A stretch of 64,000 nucleotides of DNA from RZZS01 sp964491785 (lineage in GTDB: Bacteria; Pseudomonadota; Alphaproteobacteria; Micavibrionales; Micavibrionaceae): assembly GCA_964491785.1 (NCBI GenBank), contig CAZBGS010000002.1, positions 124,001 through 188,000 of the forward strand. The letters run 5' to 3'. Shown in pieces: positions 41,274-50,071 of this stretch. The stretch's first letter is position 1. Each line of letters begins with the position of its first letter. A program made the translations under genes and the position numbers. The notes under the pieces were generated by a model, which saw only the letters and a program-made list of their open reading frames with translations, did no database searches and was not told the DNA's origin.

Positions 41274-43382
41274 ATGTCAGATACCTCCACCACCGCAGGC
41301 GCAAGAGCATTAACCAACGCACATGCCGTTCTCGGCGGCGTGATGCGCGGGGATGTGCTGTTCGCGATGGCGATGGTCAGCATCCTGATGTTCATGCTGG
41401 TTCCGATTCCGACCTGGCTGCTGGATATCGGGCTTTCGGTCTCAATCACTTTTTCGGTGATGATTCTGATGACCGTGCTGTTCATCATCAAGCCTTTGCA
41501 GTTTTCGACCTTTCCTACCGTATTGCTGATATCGACGGCGCTCAGGCTTGCGCTCAACGTCGCTTCCACCCGGCTTATCCTGTCGGAGGGGCATTCGGGG
41601 AATGACGCGGCGGGGCAGATAATTCAGGCTTTCGGTTCGTTCATCATTCAGGAAAGCTATATCGTCGGCGGGATAGTCTTTGCGATTCTGGTGATCGTTA
41701 ACTTCGTGGTTATCACAAAGGGTTCCGGGCGTATCGCGGAAGTGGCGGCAAGGTTTACCCTGGACGCCATGCCCGGCAAGCAGATGGCAATAGACGCGGA
41801 TCTTTCGGCGGGACTGATTACCGAGGACGAGGCGAAAACAAGGCGGCGCGAGCTGGAGCAGGAAAGCACTTTCTTCGGGGCCATGGACGGCGCGGCGAAA
41901 TTCGTGCGCGGCGACGCCATAGCCGGACTGCTGATCGTTTTCATCAATGTCATCGGCGGGATAATCATCGGCACGGCGTCCCAGGGCATGAGCCTTGCCG
42001 ACGCGGCGTCGACCTATACGATACTGACCATAGGCGATGGTCTGGTCAGCCAGATTCCGGCGCTGATCGTGTCGGTATCCGCTGGTCTTCTGGTTTCCAA
42101 GGCGGGGGTCGAGGGTTCGGCCGACAAGGCGCTCGTCGACCAGTTCAGCCGTCATCCGAAAGCCATGGCCATCAGCTCGGGGCTGCTGCTTGCGATCGGG
42201 CTCGTGCCTGCGATCCCCTTCCCGCCCTTCTTCATTATCTCGGTGGTTACCGGCGGGCTTGCCTATGTCTCATGGCAAAGGACAGTGGCCGAGGAGAAAA
42301 AGCAGAAAGATATCAAGGACGCGAAGACGGCCGAAGGCGCGCATCCGGCGGAAGAGCCGATTTCAAGGGCGCTTGCGATAGATACCATCCGGCTGGAGCT
42401 GGGCTACGGGCTGCTGTCGCTGGTGCAGGGAGAAGGAACCAAACTTACCCATCAAATCAAAGGGCTGCGCCGCCAGCTGGCCGAAGATATGGGCTATATT
42501 CTTCCTTCAGTGCGGATACAGGACAATCTTCAGCTTCCCGCCAACACCTATGTCGTGAAGATTAAGGAGATCGAGGCCGGGCGCGGGGATGTCAGGCCGG
42601 GGATGTTTTTATGCATGGATCCTTCCGGCCAGCCGATCACCCTGCCCGGCGAAAGCACGATCGAGCCGACCTTCGGCCTGCCGGCGATGTGGATCGAGAG
42701 CCGATACCAGGAAGAGGCCAGTTTCAAGGGATATACGGTTGTCGACGCGCCGACGGTGGTGACCACGCATATAACCGAAATCGTCAAGGACAATATGCCG
42801 GATCTTTTGTCTTATGCGGAGACGCAGAAACTTCTGGACGAGTTGCCGCAGGAGTATCAGAAACTGGTCAGCGATCTCATCCCCGGACAGATAGCGCTTG
42901 GCGGGGTGCAGCGGGTATTGCAGGCGATCCTGTCGGAGAGGGTATCGATCCGCGACCTGCCGACTATTTTAGAGGGCATCGCCGAGGCGGCGGCGCATAC
43001 CCGCAACATCATGCTGATCACCGAACATGTCCGCAGCCGTCTGGCAAGGCAGTTATGCGAGGCCAATGTCAATCCGCGCGGGCATGTGCCTCTGGTGACG
43101 CTGTCGCCGGAGTGGGAGCAGAATTTCGCCGAAAGCCTGCTTGGCGACGGCGAGGAGCGCCAGCTTGCCATGCCCCCCAGCCAGCTTCAGGAATTCATCG
43201 GCAAGGTGCGCAAGACCTATGACGACTTCGCCCAGAAAGGCGAGAACCCGGTACTGCTGACTTCGCCGATGCTGCGCCCTTATATACGTTCGGTGATCGA
43301 GCGCTTCCGCGCACAGACGGTGGTAATGTCGCAAAACGAAATTCACCCCAAGGCCAAGATCAAGACAATGGGGCAGATCTGA
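41274..43382 (+). CDS. flhA: Flagellar type III export protein FlhA
   Basis: This 702-residue export-gate protein has about eight N-terminal transmembrane helices, the FHIPEP-family signature GRIAEVAARFTLDAMPGKQM near residue 145, and a large cytoplasmic domain (about 340-702) that docks chaperone-substrate complexes. The ATG at 41274 is preferred to a TTG nine codons upstream. Partners FlhB, FliQ and FliR are not in this window. It is transcribed alone and ends before a repeat element shared with the flbD 3' region. Confidence 0.97.
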   Translation: MSDTSTTAGARALTNAHAVLGGVMRGDVLFAMAMVSILMFMLVPIPTWLLDIGLSVSITFSVMILMTVLFIIKPLQFSTFPTVLLISTALRLALNVASTRLILSEGHSGNDAAGQIIQAFGSFIIQESYIVGGIVFAILVIVNFVVITKGSGRIAEVAARFTLDAMPGKQMAIDADLSAGLITEDEAKTRRRELEQESTFFGAMDGAAKFVRGDAIAGLLIVFINVIGGIIIGTASQGMSLADAASTYTILTIGDGLVSQIPALIVSVSAGLLVSKAGVEGSADKALVDQFSRHPKAMAISSGLLLAIGLVPAIPFPPFFIISVVTGGLAYVSWQRTVAEEKKQKDIKDAKTAEGAHPAEEPISRALAIDTIRLELGYGLLSLVQGEGTKLTHQIKGLRRQLAEDMGYILPSVRIQDNLQLPANTYVVKIKEIEAGRGDVRPGMFLCMDPSGQPITLPGESTIEPTFGLPAMWIESRYQEEASFKGYTVVDAPTVVTTHITEIVKDNMPDLLSYAETQKLLDELPQEYQKLVSDLIPGQIALGGVQRVLQAILSERVSIRDLPTILEGIAEAAAHTRNIMLITEHVRSRLARQLCEANVNPRGHVPLVTLSPEWEQNFAESLLGDGEERQLAMPPSQLQEFIGKVRKTYDDFAQKGENPVLLTSPMLRPYIRSVIERFRAQTVVMSQNEIHPKAKIKTMGQI

Positions 43383-43451
43383 CGGGATAAACATTACCCC
43401 TATTCCTCACACTGGCCCGGATTCTCATACTGTCCGCAAAAGCCTTTCCCT

Positions 43452-43505
43452 CTCCGGATTGTCATCCCCGCAAACGGAGCCGCTGCTTGCAGCGGTGTAG
43501 TGCAT
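43452..43505. repeat. Intergenic repeat copy B (palindromic)
   Basis: This 54-base element matches copy A at 40230-40282 with few differences, including the CCGCTGC/GCAGCGG palindrome. It lies between flhA and a convergent membrane-protein gene, the same kind of setting as copy A. Confidence 0.8.
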
Positions 43506-43549
43506 GGTACGGGTACGAGAGGTTTATAATCCCGAAGTGTCGGGTTCGT

Positions 43550-44038
43550 TCAGGATTTTGCCTGGCGGAATTTTTTGACAATCGCCAGGGCGCGATCTCT
43601 GACCGCCGTTACAACGTCGATGCAGGCCTTGACCACGGGGCGTTCTGAAAATTCGCCCCAGATCTGCTTTATTTCCATTGAAACATGCTTTGCCACTATT
43701 CCGGCATCGGTTTCCGACAGGTAAGCCCATGTCTCGGCGGCGAGTCTTTTAAAATGAACGAAGAAAACAGAGAAATCCTGTCGCAGGGATTTCAGATCGA
43801 CTTTTTCTTTATGAAAGTTAAGCTGCTCCAGGCTTGCCTGCCTATAGCTTGCCACAAGTATGACTCCGATAACGACCAGTACACCGGCAATAAATCCCCC
43901 TGTTACCAGGGAAATAAAGCCGATAATGAAAACCGTGAATACGTCGTAGCCTGAAACGGCTGAACCGGCCATGCAGAAGAAAATGATCAGGAGGCCACCT
44001 GCGATGATCAGCCCTTCAGAATCCTGCTTGCCAGCCAT
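43550..44038 (-). CDS. Two-helix membrane protein, unknown function
   Basis: This 162-residue protein (start MAGKQDSEG; the longer ORF adds 13 unlikely residues) has two strongly hydrophobic segments, about residues 10-30 and 36-64 (FIIGFISLVTGGFIAGVLVV), then a helical cytoplasmic C-terminal half with many charged residues. I do not recognise the family. It stands alone between flhA and a lipase-like gene, on the minus strand. A membrane hairpin anchoring a soluble coil is what can be seen. Confidence 0.65.
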   Translation of the reverse strand: MAGKQDSEGLIIAGGLLIIFFCMAGSAVSGYDVFTVFIIGFISLVTGGFIAGVLVVIGVILVASYRQASLEQLNFHKEKVDLKSLRQDFSVFFVHFKRLAAETWAYLSETDAGIVAKHVSMEIKQIWGEFSERPVVKACIDVVTAVRDRALAIVKKFRQAKS

Positions 44039-44115
44039 TGATGCACGCCCCCGGAATAAAATATTGCAGCAAGTCAAGCTAACATACTACTACTGCAAGA
44101 CTTTAGAAAGAGGAA

Positions 44116-44955
44116 TTAAAATGGTTGCATAGTTGGTGGCGGATTCGAGAATCCCTTATTAAGTTCCTTGGAAATTCCCTGATCTTCTATTGCCTTTCTA
44201 TAGGCTTCGACGGAATGGCCTTCTACAGTGGGAAAATCCTTCTGATTTCCCACATGCGTGTAATACGACCCTCTGTAAACGGGGTAGAATGGCCGCGTAT
44301 ACCAGGGGCCCTCATCGGTTAAATTGCCGGGAACCGGATCGTTCCTGCCACCGGTCACGCGCCAGACGTTAATATCCAGCCTTCCAGCATGCCTTTCGAA
44401 TTCCCTGCTGAAATCCTTGTCGCCAAATGGCGGGCTTCCAAATGTATAGATATTTCTTATTTTAATACCCGTAGTTTCAGTAAAGTTTTCACTGATCCAC
44501 TGGGCTGCCGCTCCGATAGCCATGCTTCCCCGCTTCGAGAAACCTGACATATCCAGCTCCGGTTTACCCGGAAGCTTACTGGACAAACCGACCACCGCAT
44601 CCCTGACCTTGTCCAGAAAAAAACCCTCGCTATCGTCGCGCATCAATGCACCGTACAGACCACTGTAAACTTCACCGCCAAGCGGATGATCGGCTCCCCA
44701 GAACTTGGCATTCGAGGAACCGGAAGTGTCATCGAATGACAGAGTCATCCTGCCGGTTTTCGGGTCAGCGGAAATTATTGCAAGCGAGTCTCCCTGTTTA
44801 ATAATTTGCAACTCTGTCCCTTCGCCCAGCTTGCTGCGAAGTTTGAGCTCAGCCTGCTCGTGCGAACTTCCAGACTTTATATCGTCGCTGTAAGCCATAG
44901 GCAGAGCAGCATGGTCAAGCAGCCTTTTGGCTTGTTCAGGATCAAAAGAGCTCAT
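44116..44955 (-). CDS. Class 3 lipase-like alpha/beta hydrolase
   Basis: This 279-residue protein without a signal peptide resembles the lipase (class 3)/Mbeg1 type fold. Candidate catalytic residues are S140 in SGFSKRG (a variant of GHSxGG), D206 in GGRNDPVPG, and H234 or H247 (YYTHVGN, EGHSVEAY). IYTFGSPPFGDKDFSREFER is the strand-and-loop typical of these enzymes. The usual GHSLGG elbow is altered, so activity is not certain. The neighbours give no hint. It may act on lipids or be a secreted effector. Confidence 0.65.
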   Translation of the reverse strand: MSSFDPEQAKRLLDHAALPMAYSDDIKSGSSHEQAELKLRSKLGEGTELQIIKQGDSLAIISADPKTGRMTLSFDDTSGSSNAKFWGADHPLGGEVYSGLYGALMRDDSEGFFLDKVRDAVVGLSSKLPGKPELDMSGFSKRGSMAIGAAAQWISENFTETTGIKIRNIYTFGSPPFGDKDFSREFERHAGRLDINVWRVTGGRNDPVPGNLTDEGPWYTRPFYPVYRGSYYTHVGNQKDFPTVEGHSVEAYRKAIEDQGISKELNKGFSNPPPTMQPF

Positions 44956-45035
44956 AGCGTTTGCACATTCCTTTGCCTTTAAGATAGCTTCTAATGACTA
45001 AGAAAAACTGAATTTTTCAATATTATAGAAAAGTT

Positions 45036-46409
45036 ATGGAACTAACGCCAATTCACATAGTCGGGGCGGGACTTGCGGGCTGCGAGGCGGCGTGGCAGGC
45101 GGCCGGGATGGGCGCGCCCGTGATCCTGCATGAAATGCGGCCCGGGAGGATGACCCCGGCGCACAAAAGCGGCGATTGCGCCGAGCTGGTATGTTCGAAT
45201 TCTTTCAGGTCTGACGATGCCGGGAACAATGCCGTAGGACTGCTGCACGAGGAGATGCGGCGCTGCGGCTCGCTGATTATGAGAATCGCCCGGGAAACGG
45301 CGGTTCCCGCGGGAGGGGCGCTGGCGGTTGACAGGGAGATGTTCGCGCGGGGGGTTACCCGCGCGCTTGAAGAACACCCGCTTGTCTCAATCGAGCGCGG
45401 CGAGATAGAAAGCCTGCCGCCGCCAGAGTGGGGAAGCGTGATAATCGCGACCGGGCCGCTGACTTCCGATTCGCTGGCCGAGTCCATACGGCAGGCGAGC
45501 GGCGAGGATTCGCTGTCGTTCTTCGACGCGATCGCGCCGATCGTGTACAGGGACAGTATCGACTTTAATATCTGCTGGTACCAGTCCCGCTATGACAAGG
45601 GCGGGCCGGACGGCGACGGCAAGGATTACATCAACTGTCCGCTGGACAGGGATCAGTATCTTCATTTTCTTGGAGAACTGCTGAAGTCGGAAAAGACCGA
45701 ATTCCGGGAATGGGAGAAGACCACGCCTTATTTCGAAGGGTGCATGCCGGTAGAAGTGATGGCGCAGCGCGGGGAGGACACCTTGCGTTTCGGGCCGATG
45801 AAGCCGGTCGGGCTTACCGATCCGGGGACGGGGCGGCGGCCTTACGCGGTGGTGCAGCTGAGGCAGGATAATACATTGGCTACACTGTATAATATGGTCG
45901 GCTTTCAAACCAAGATGACCCATGGCGAGCAGACCAGAGTGCTGCGGCTGATCCCGGGGCTTGAAAACGCGCGCTTCGCAAGGCTTGGCGGGATACACCG
46001 GAATACGTTCATCAATTCGCCGCGGCTGCTTACGCCGGATTTGCAGTTAAAGTCGCGGCCTTACCTGCGTTTCGCCGGGCAGATCACCGGTTGCGAGGGG
46101 TATGTCGAAAGCGCGGCGATCGGACTTCTTGCGGGCAGGTTCGCTGCGGGCGAGAAGACGGGTGTGGAAATCTTGAGGCCGCCGGAAACCACCGCGCTTG
46201 GCGCCCTGCTCTCTCATGTGACCATCGGGGCGCGGTCGCATTCATTTCAGCCGATGAACATCAATTTCGGCCTGTTCCCGCCTCTTGAAACCGCGGAAGA
46301 GATCAGGGGCAGGAAAAAAGTCAGAGGCAGGGAACGCAAGGCCGCAATCTCTGAACGCGCATTGCGGGATCTTGGCGTCTGGCTGAACAAATCGGGCTGT
46401 CGATCCTGA
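45036..46409 (+). CDS. trmFO: tRNA m5U54 methyltransferase TrmFO
   Basis: This 457-residue flavoenzyme makes ribothymidine at position 54 of tRNA using methylene-tetrahydrofolate. The N-terminal FAD-binding GAGLAGCEAAW (residues 10-20) and the family blocks MTPAHKSGDCAELVCSNSFR, NNAVGLLHEEMR, and GPMKPVGLTDPGTGRRPYAV are all present, followed by NMVGFQTKMTHGEQ and FAGQITGCEGYVESAAIG. Length is standard. It is a stand-alone housekeeping gene here. Confidence 0.97.
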   Translation: MELTPIHIVGAGLAGCEAAWQAAGMGAPVILHEMRPGRMTPAHKSGDCAELVCSNSFRSDDAGNNAVGLLHEEMRRCGSLIMRIARETAVPAGGALAVDREMFARGVTRALEEHPLVSIERGEIESLPPPEWGSVIIATGPLTSDSLAESIRQASGEDSLSFFDAIAPIVYRDSIDFNICWYQSRYDKGGPDGDGKDYINCPLDRDQYLHFLGELLKSEKTEFREWEKTTPYFEGCMPVEVMAQRGEDTLRFGPMKPVGLTDPGTGRRPYAVVQLRQDNTLATLYNMVGFQTKMTHGEQTRVLRLIPGLENARFARLGGIHRNTFINSPRLLTPDLQLKSRPYLRFAGQITGCEGYVESAAIGLLAGRFAAGEKTGVEILRPPETTALGALLSHVTIGARSHSFQPMNINFGLFPPLETAEEIRGRKKVRGRERKAAISERALRDLGVWLNKSGCRS

Positions 46410-46470
46410 TTGATGCTTTCATATCCGGCGGCGGGTGATAGAATTAGGCGTAACCTTTGAGGCCTGAAAG

Positions 46471-47289
46471 ATGAAAAATATAATTATCGCATTATTTGTT
46501 ATGTTTGTTGCCGCCATGGCCGCTCAACCTGCCACCGCGCAGGACGAATACCCGATAGGCAAAGTCATCGCCGTCAAGGGCGTGGCCAGATACGGGGGCG
46601 CCGGGCCGCAAATGCAGCAAGGCGATTCGGTCTTTTTGAATACCGTTGTCATTACCGGCGAAGATTCGCGGGCGGTCATACTTCTGATCGACGATACCGA
46701 AATCAGCCTTGGCGCGAATTCCGAGTTTACGATCGACCGGTTCGTATTCGACCCGTATGATTCCAGGGAGAACCGCGCCAGATTCGGCTTCGCTAGAGGC
46801 GTGTTCCAGTATATCAGCGGCATGCTTGAAGACCGCGAAAACCCGAGGGTCGAACTTGAAACCCCATATGGCACGATCGGAATAAGGGGAACCATCGTAT
46901 GGGGCGGGGAGATCGAGGGCAATTACGGGGTCTATGTCAGCGAAGGGAAAGTCGCGTTTCATCTGCCGGATGAAACTGTAAATCTCGATGCGGGAACCGG
47001 AATATTTATTGATGGCCGCACCAAAAAGCGCGGAGCAGTGAATGCCTGGCCGCCGGAAAGGTTAAGGATTGCGGGCAGCAAGATCGCGCTGGCGGATGAA
47101 AATGAACTAAGGCTGCATATTGAAAAGGAAATGGTAAGGAACATCCAGAGGCGCGACGATTACCGCAAGCTGATGTGGCCATACAAGGAACAACCCTATA
47201 TCGAGCCGGAAACCGATGCCGGAACGCCTTACAGCGACGAATTCCTGAGATTGAAGGAATCCAGCCGCAGCGGCCTGAGAGCGCCCTGA
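46471..47289 (+). CDS. FecR-domain periplasmic protein
   Basis: This 272-residue protein has a signal peptide (about residues 1-23, cleaved after ATA) and a FecR domain (about 30-150): GKVIAVKGVARYGG, GDSVFLNTVVITGEDSRAVI, DTEISLGANSEFTID, PYGTIGIRGTIVWGGE. There is no cognate sigma factor or TonB receptor alongside, so it is not a classical iron-signalling FecR but belongs to the wider group of periplasmic FecR-fold proteins. The C-terminal 80 residues are charged and unassigned. Confidence 0.85.
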   Translation: MKNIIIALFVMFVAAMAAQPATAQDEYPIGKVIAVKGVARYGGAGPQMQQGDSVFLNTVVITGEDSRAVILLIDDTEISLGANSEFTIDRFVFDPYDSRENRARFGFARGVFQYISGMLEDRENPRVELETPYGTIGIRGTIVWGGEIEGNYGVYVSEGKVAFHLPDETVNLDAGTGIFIDGRTKKRGAVNAWPPERLRIAGSKIALADENELRLHIEKEMVRNIQRRDDYRKLMWPYKEQPYIEPETDAGTPYSDEFLRLKESSRSGLRAP

Positions 47290-47352
47290 GAAGCTTTGCG
47301 CGTTAAGCCGCGCAGACAGGCACGGCGGCGAAGAACGTTCCAGATACCAAAA

Positions 47353-47380
47353 CGTCACCCCGGCGAAAGCCGGGGTCTGG
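47353..47380. repeat. REP-like palindromic element
   Basis: CGTCACCCCGGCGAAAGCC then GGGGTCTGG holds a CCCCGGC/GCCGGGG stem with a GAAA loop, between the convergent FecR-type and HNH genes. This is a well-known class of dispersed palindromic unit in alphaproteobacteria and may stop transcription from both sides. Confidence 0.65.
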
Positions 47381-47409
47381 CCAAAGTTATTGTGCGGGAA
47401 AGGAATTTT

Positions 47410-47982
47410 TTAATTTTCCAATTCCGCATCCCAGTACAGGAAGTCGCCCCAGCTGCTGTGGAGGAAGTTCGGCGGGAATTTGCGGCCGTATTCCTGGAGC
47501 CTGAAGACCGTGGGTTCCTGCGGGTCGTATCTGGGGTACATTTCCGACTCATGAGGCATGCGGTTGCCTTTGCGGATGTTGCAGCTCTGGCAGGCGGTTA
47601 CGATGTTTTCCCAGGTGGTGCGTCCGCCCCGCGATCTCGGAATGACATGGTCGAAAGTCAGTTCGTTGGTGCGGAAACGGTTGCCGCAGTACTGGCAGCG
47701 GAAGCGGTCGCGCAGGAAGACGTTGAAGCGGGTGAAAGCCGGCTTTTGGGAAACAGGGACGTATTCCCTGAGCGCCAGGACGCTCGGCAGGCGGATCTCC
47801 TTGCTCGGAGATCTGACGGTGCGCTCGTATTCGGAGACCACGACGACGCTGTCCCGGAAAATTGCCTTTACCGCTTCCTGCCACGGCCATAGTGAAAGCG
47901 GCAAATAGCTCAGCGGCCTGTAATCCGCATTAAGGATCAGTGCCGGGCATTTTTCCAGAGGCATGGCAAGGTTCATAGACAT
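47410..47982 (-). CDS. HNH endonuclease family protein
   Basis: This 190-residue protein has an HNH nuclease domain with two zinc knuckles, C96-x2-C99 (CQYCG) and C131-x2-C134 (CQSCN), around DHVIPRSRGG (residues 111-120), which supplies the metal-binding His. The start at ATG 47982 is preceded by AAGGAGCG, so the longer ORF is rejected. Such short stand-alone HNH proteins are widespread in alphaproteobacteria and are housekeeping-like rather than mobile. A DNA-related role is expected; the target is unknown. Confidence 0.9.
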   Translation of the reverse strand: MSMNLAMPLEKCPALILNADYRPLSYLPLSLWPWQEAVKAIFRDSVVVVSEYERTVRSPSKEIRLPSVLALREYVPVSQKPAFTRFNVFLRDRFRCQYCGNRFRTNELTFDHVIPRSRGGRTTWENIVTACQSCNIRKGNRMPHESEMYPRYDPQEPTVFRLQEYGRKFPPNFLHSSWGDFLYWDAELEN

Positions 47983-48132
47983 CGCTCCTTCCGATGGTCG
48001 CAAGACGCCATGACGTCCGGGCCGTTTCAAAGGGAGGATGACACTTGCGGCCCAGGATGATTCCCTGATTTTTATAATATCACTTTTGCCTGATGCCTAA
48101 TTATTAACCGCCAGCGTCTGTGAATGTTCCCA

Positions 48133-48161
48133 CAAAAAAAGCGGTTCCCGCAGGAACCGCT
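48133..48161 (-). terminator. Terminator of the 72-aa gene
   Basis: AGCGGTTCC (48140-48148) and GGAACCGCT (48153-48161) form a nine-pair stem with a four-base loop. On the minus strand it is followed by seven T residues, 25 bp past the stop of the small gene. Confidence 0.88.
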
Positions 48162-48185
48162 CCAATTTACCCCTCATTAACAAAC

Positions 48186-48404
48186 TTATTTTCCTGCCGC
48201 CGGCGCTATGCCGTTCAGGCTTGCCGCATCGTCGCTTGCGAGAACCTTGGTGACGACGACGTCCCCGCTTGAAAGCTTGAATATGACTATCTGCGGACTG
48301 CCTGCCACCAGCAGCAAATTATGCGCGCGAGCCTCCCCCGTGGCCGCGCAGCAGAGAAAAGCGGCAATTGAACCGGAGAGAACTAATCTGGATAACTTTT
48401 TCAT
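48186..48404 (-). CDS. Small secreted protein, unknown function
   Basis: This 72-residue protein has a signal peptide (MKKLSRLVLSGSIAAFLCC, cleavage after about ARA at residue 27) and a mature part of only about 45 residues, rich in Val, Leu and Ala. A strong terminator directly downstream indicates a real transcription unit. I do not recognise it. A short periplasmic protein is what the sequence shows. Confidence 0.6.
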   Translation of the reverse strand: MKKLSRLVLSGSIAAFLCCAATGEARAHNLLLVAGSPQIVIFKLSSGDVVVTKVLASDDAASLNGIAPAAGK

Positions 48405-48478
48405 TGATTATGCTTTCAATAAAATGCATCGAATTTATATAAAATTTGACACAAATTTATTGAAAATTTGTTAATTTT

Positions 48479-49246
48479 TTATAACCCATGCTCCATCGCA
48501 TATGTTCTGACCGCGGCGGGGGCAAGGCGGCCAACCAGCATATCCAGTATCTCCAACGGGTTTGTCACCATTATATCAACGCCTTCGGGCCTGATTGCTG
48601 TTTTGCCGGAGACAAGGACGGTTATCAGTTCAGGATAGGCTCTCTTGGCCGTTTGCAGGTTGCTTGCGCCATCTTCGATAAAGATGGCTCTGGACGGGTG
48701 CGTGTCGCCGAGAGCGAGTGCGACGCCATCGGGGCCCAGGCTTTTAGAAATAAAGCCCATGTCCTGATAATCGATGATCCTTGAAAAGTATTTTTTCATT
48801 TTAAGATCTTCAAGGCATGGCTCAAGCCACTGCCCACGGCTGGCGTTTGAGAGAAGAACATGGGATGCCCTTCCGTTCAGCCGGTTAAAAGCATTCAAAA
48901 TGTCCTGGCTTGGCTTTAATGTCTGCGGATATTCCGATTTAACTCTGTTGTACAGGTTCTTGTGATACAAGGGGAAAAGCCTGCCGATCAGTTCGTCTCT
49001 TGATACGCCGCCCTGCTCCGCTGCTTCAATGAAGCAGCCGAAGCAGTCGTGATGGTTTACGAAAGAGGCTCTGGCAAGCTCCGTCGCCCTCGAATAATCA
49101 AGACCGGGGATTATTTCCATTGCGGCAAAGGCATCCTCTTCGACGCAAATTTCGTAAATGACGTTTCCGGGCAGGGAGTAGTAGTCCCAATAGACCCCGT
49201 CGAAATCATGTATTATCTTTTCGATATTCGTTAAATCGACTGACAC
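48479..49246 (-). CDS. HAD-family hydrolase
   Basis: This 255-residue HAD protein starts at a GTG preceded by GGAG. Motif I is HDFDGVYWD (D14, D16), motif II LLSNASRG, and motif III/IV the acidic pair near AIFIEDGASNLQTAKR. It resembles the haloacid dehalogenase-type phosphatases that act on nucleotides (pyrimidine 5'-nucleotidase-like), but motif I is altered from DxDGT. Substrate unknown. Confidence 0.8.
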   Translation of the reverse strand: MSVDLTNIEKIIHDFDGVYWDYYSLPGNVIYEICVEEDAFAAMEIIPGLDYSRATELARASFVNHHDCFGCFIEAAEQGGVSRDELIGRLFPLYHKNLYNRVKSEYPQTLKPSQDILNAFNRLNGRASHVLLSNASRGQWLEPCLEDLKMKKYFSRIIDYQDMGFISKSLGPDGVALALGDTHPSRAIFIEDGASNLQTAKRAYPELITVLVSGKTAIRPEGVDIMVTNPLEILDMLVGRLAPAAVRTYAMEHGL

Positions 49247-49309
49247 CCTTTATTCTCCGGCATTATCATTGCCGTGAGAAGTTAGGCGATTTTCTATAAT
49301 TGCGCAAGT

Positions 49310-49957
49310 TCAAAAGCCCGTTTTTTTGAGGAAATCGATACCGCCTGCAATAGCTCCCTCATCGATCCAGTGCCCGATGCCCGGTCTTGATTCGCCGCTG
49401 ACCTGATAATCGGCGTCTCTCAATATCCGCATGGCATTGCGCCATGCCTGAAAAGGCACGATTTCATCCATCTCGCCGTGAATCAGGTGCACAGGTGTTT
49501 TTGTGAGGCCTTCGAGATTTTCACTTTCCAGCATCCAGCCCGAGAATCCGAGAATTCCCGCGAGTGCTTCCTTACGCCTCAGGCCGGCAAAAAGGGACAT
49601 CATGGCTCCTTGAGAGAACCCGCCCAGAACCATGTCTTTTGCTGCCAGGTCGAAACGCTCAAGCTGGGAGTCGATGAAAGAATCCAGTATCGGCAGGGCC
49701 TTATGCGCCCCCTCAAGCATCGATTCCGGCGTCCAGCTTTGCAGGCTGTACCACTGGAAACCGACGGGGGCCATGTCGCAAGGGAAAGGCGCGTCAGGGG
49801 CGATGAAAACCACCTCGCCCAGAGACGAGGCCATCAGGGGCGCAAGGCCGATCAGGTCATGGCCGCTGGCGCCCAGACCGTGAAGCAGAATCAGTATTTT
49901 CGAAGGACGGTCTCCTTTGAAGGAGCTGAATTCCTGATAATTTAAATTCGATCTCAT
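49310..49957 (-). CDS. Phospholipase/carboxylesterase family protein
   Basis: This 215-residue serine esterase has LLHGLGASGHDL (oxyanion region), the nucleophile elbow GGFSQGA with S115, D164 (GEMDEIVPF) and H196 (GIGHWID), the complete catalytic triad of the acyl-protein thioesterase-like group. The ATG at 49957 is preferred to a TTG upstream. It probably hydrolyses short-chain esters; the natural substrate is unknown. It lies divergent from the FTR1 permease gene. Confidence 0.9.
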   Translation of the reverse strand: MRSNLNYQEFSSFKGDRPSKILILLHGLGASGHDLIGLAPLMASSLGEVVFIAPDAPFPCDMAPVGFQWYSLQSWTPESMLEGAHKALPILDSFIDSQLERFDLAAKDMVLGGFSQGAMMSLFAGLRRKEALAGILGFSGWMLESENLEGLTKTPVHLIHGEMDEIVPFQAWRNAMRILRDADYQVSGESRPGIGHWIDEGAIAGGIDFLKKTGF

Positions 49958-50010
49958 CAGAACCTTATCCCACAATGGCAATAGTTTTGGCGAGTAAATC
50001 TTGAAAAATA

Positions 50011-50046
50011 ATTCATACCGGGTTATGAATGATAATCATTCTCATC
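50011..50046 (+). promoter_or_regulatory. Fur-box-like operator before FTR1
   Basis: AATGATAATCATT (50028-50040), part of GAATGATAATCATTCTCAT, matches the Fur binding pattern closely. Immediately upstream is ATTCATA-N6-TATGAAT, a seven-base inverted repeat (50011-50030). It lies 26-60 bp before the iron permease start codon, so Fe-dependent repression is expected. Confidence 0.75.
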
Positions 50047-50071
50047 CACCTGTCGAAGGACGCCTTAAATT

